Shown here: positions 63,400 to 64,000 of the stretch, piece by piece
Layout of the letters: every line of letters begins with the position of its first letter
Numbering within the stretch: the stretch's first letter is position 1
DNA from: Acidobacteriota bacterium
GTDB lineage: Bacteria > Zixibacteria > MSB-5A5 > GN15 > FEB-12
Reading direction: 5' to 3'
Assembly (NCBI GenBank): GCA_035529075.1
Contig: DATKXK010000010.1
Coordinates: 291,401-355,400, forward strand
Length of the DNA: 64,000 nucleotides
Position numbers and translations under genes: made by a program
The notes under the pieces: generated by a model
The model's input: the letters and a program-made list of their open reading frames with translations, nothing else
Databases searched by the model: none
Told to the model about the DNA's origin: nothing

Positions 63400-63996
63400 C
63401 TAATCAGGCCAAATCATCCCCAGATCTATTACTTTGGCCGGTGGAATTGTATCGACGGCGGATTCGCTCACCACGATCACAGCGGCGCCGTCAGCCGAAA
63501 AGAACCCGTTGGCATTACCGTAGAAAACGGTGGTATGCAGGGGAAACTGGAATTCACCGGCCAGATCACAGGTGAGTCTCAACTCCAGGACGGTGCTGTC
63601 ACCCGGGTTGAGCACGCTGCCGAGAGTATCAGATTCCCCCGGTTCGTCGATGATCCAGTAGTACGTTTCGTAGCCAGCCACGACGGGATTCAGGGCGGCG
63701 TGCTCAAAAAGGCACGCTCCGGCGGCACCGGCAACGGTCACCGAATACGAGACAATCTCGAACTGGGCAGGGAGGTTCTCTGAAAAGTAGAGTCCCGAGA
63801 GGGGAAAGGATTCGTTGTTCACCACCGTTCGCGTGATGGCAAGGGTGTCGCCGGCCGCGACCTCAAGCTCGGTTAACGTGTACGTGCTGACTATGCTGTA
63901 GCCGGTCGGGTGAACGGTTTCCTGGCCGCAAAGGCGCGCCGGCAGCAGGAACAGTCCCAGCGCCAGTAGCAGGTGGGCCGGTCGCGAGTATCTCAT
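63400..63996 (-). CDS. secreted protein of unknown function
   Basis: 198 residues with signal peptide (RYSRPAHLLLALGLFLLPARLCG) and about 175 mature residues of predicted beta strands (YTLTELEVAAGDTLAITRTVV, PLSGLYFSENLPAQFEIVSY), a pattern of DUF11-like or cell-adhesion-like domains. The end reads TIPPAKVIDLGMIWPD before a stop. ATG at 63996 is 4 bases from the window edge, so any promoter or upstream partner is not visible. Confidence 0.75.
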   Translation of the reverse strand: MRYSRPAHLLLALGLFLLPARLCGQETVHPTGYSIVSTYTLTELEVAAGDTLAITRTVVNNESFPLSGLYFSENLPAQFEIVSYSVTVAGAAGACLFEHAALNPVVAGYETYYWIIDEPGESDTLGSVLNPGDSTVLELRLTCDLAGEFQFPLHTTVFYGNANGFFSADGAAVIVVSESAVDTIPPAKVIDLGMIWPD

Positions 63997-64000
63997 ATCA

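Noticed and set aside
1-64000. CRISPR arrays, transposons, IS elements, prophage
   Set aside because: No regularly spaced direct repeats, transposase, integrase or phage structural genes were seen on reading the window.

Overview
The window is a contiguous stretch of a high-GC (roughly 58-60% by eye) chromosome, densely coded in short polycistronic units. It reads as a Gram-negative-type cell: there is an O-antigen/exopolysaccharide locus with a Wzx-like flippase, a ligase/polymerase-like protein and a Wzz-like chain-length protein, plus several Sec-secreted proteins. The bacterial core genes (dnaG, mutS2, recN, ruvCAB, cysS, queA, ispDF, ddl, rpsU) do not assign a phylum by reading alone. 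The mix (several ECF sigma factors, ImuA-ImuB-DnaE2, rpsU-yqeY-cvpA-mutS2, unfamiliar secreted proteins) would suit an uncultivated FCB-type lineage, for example Zixibacteria-like; that is a low-confidence inference.

Layout. 0-16 kb: phosphopentomutase; three separate ECF sigma/anti-sigma pairs (about 2.1-3.3, 7.6-8.8 and 13.9-14.9 kb); a DHA2-type MFS exporter; tRNA-Ala behind a near-consensus promoter; a secreted protein built of about 140-residue repeats; a DEDDh exonuclease fused to a WYL-like domain; an MIO-type ammonia-lyase without other hut genes; an LtaS/sulfatase-fold membrane enzyme; and a secreted DUF1028-TPR protein. 16-24 kb: the minus-strand unit rpsU-yqeY-cvpA-(terminator)-mutS2-dnaG-recN behind a textbook sigma-70 promoter. 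24-38 kb: housekeeping genes, namely HIT protein, a small predicted transcript with a 12-codon ORF, yebC, a HAD phosphatase, ruvC-ruvA-ruvB, queA, ispD-ispF-DedA-ddl (translationally coupled), an M42 peptidase, cysS and tRNA-Thr.

38-54 kb is the surface-glycan locus. It holds rmlB-rmlA-rmlD and a short rmlC-like gene, four glycosyltransferases, an NAD-dependent epimerase, a flippase, a LicC-like cytidylyltransferase beside a TagB/TagF-like polyol-phosphate transferase, an O-antigen ligase/polymerase-like membrane protein and a Wzz-like protein. It suggests a dTDP-rhamnose-containing polymer, possibly carrying a polyol-phosphate or phospho-substituent made from a CDP-activated donor. No initiating phosphoglycosyl transferase was seen here.

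54-64 kb: tRNA-Tyr, a MATE exporter, a secreted SagB-type nitroreductase, two small membrane-anchored orphans in a visibly less GC-rich patch, the complete ImuA-ImuB-DnaE2 translesion mutagenesis cassette, and a secreted protein of unknown function. The most unusual items are the exonuclease-WYL fusion, the repeat protein, the cytidylyltransferase/TagF-like pair, the RpoE-like promoter upstream of the second ECF gene, and two predicted micro-ORFs or small transcripts (9.7 and 25.9 kb).
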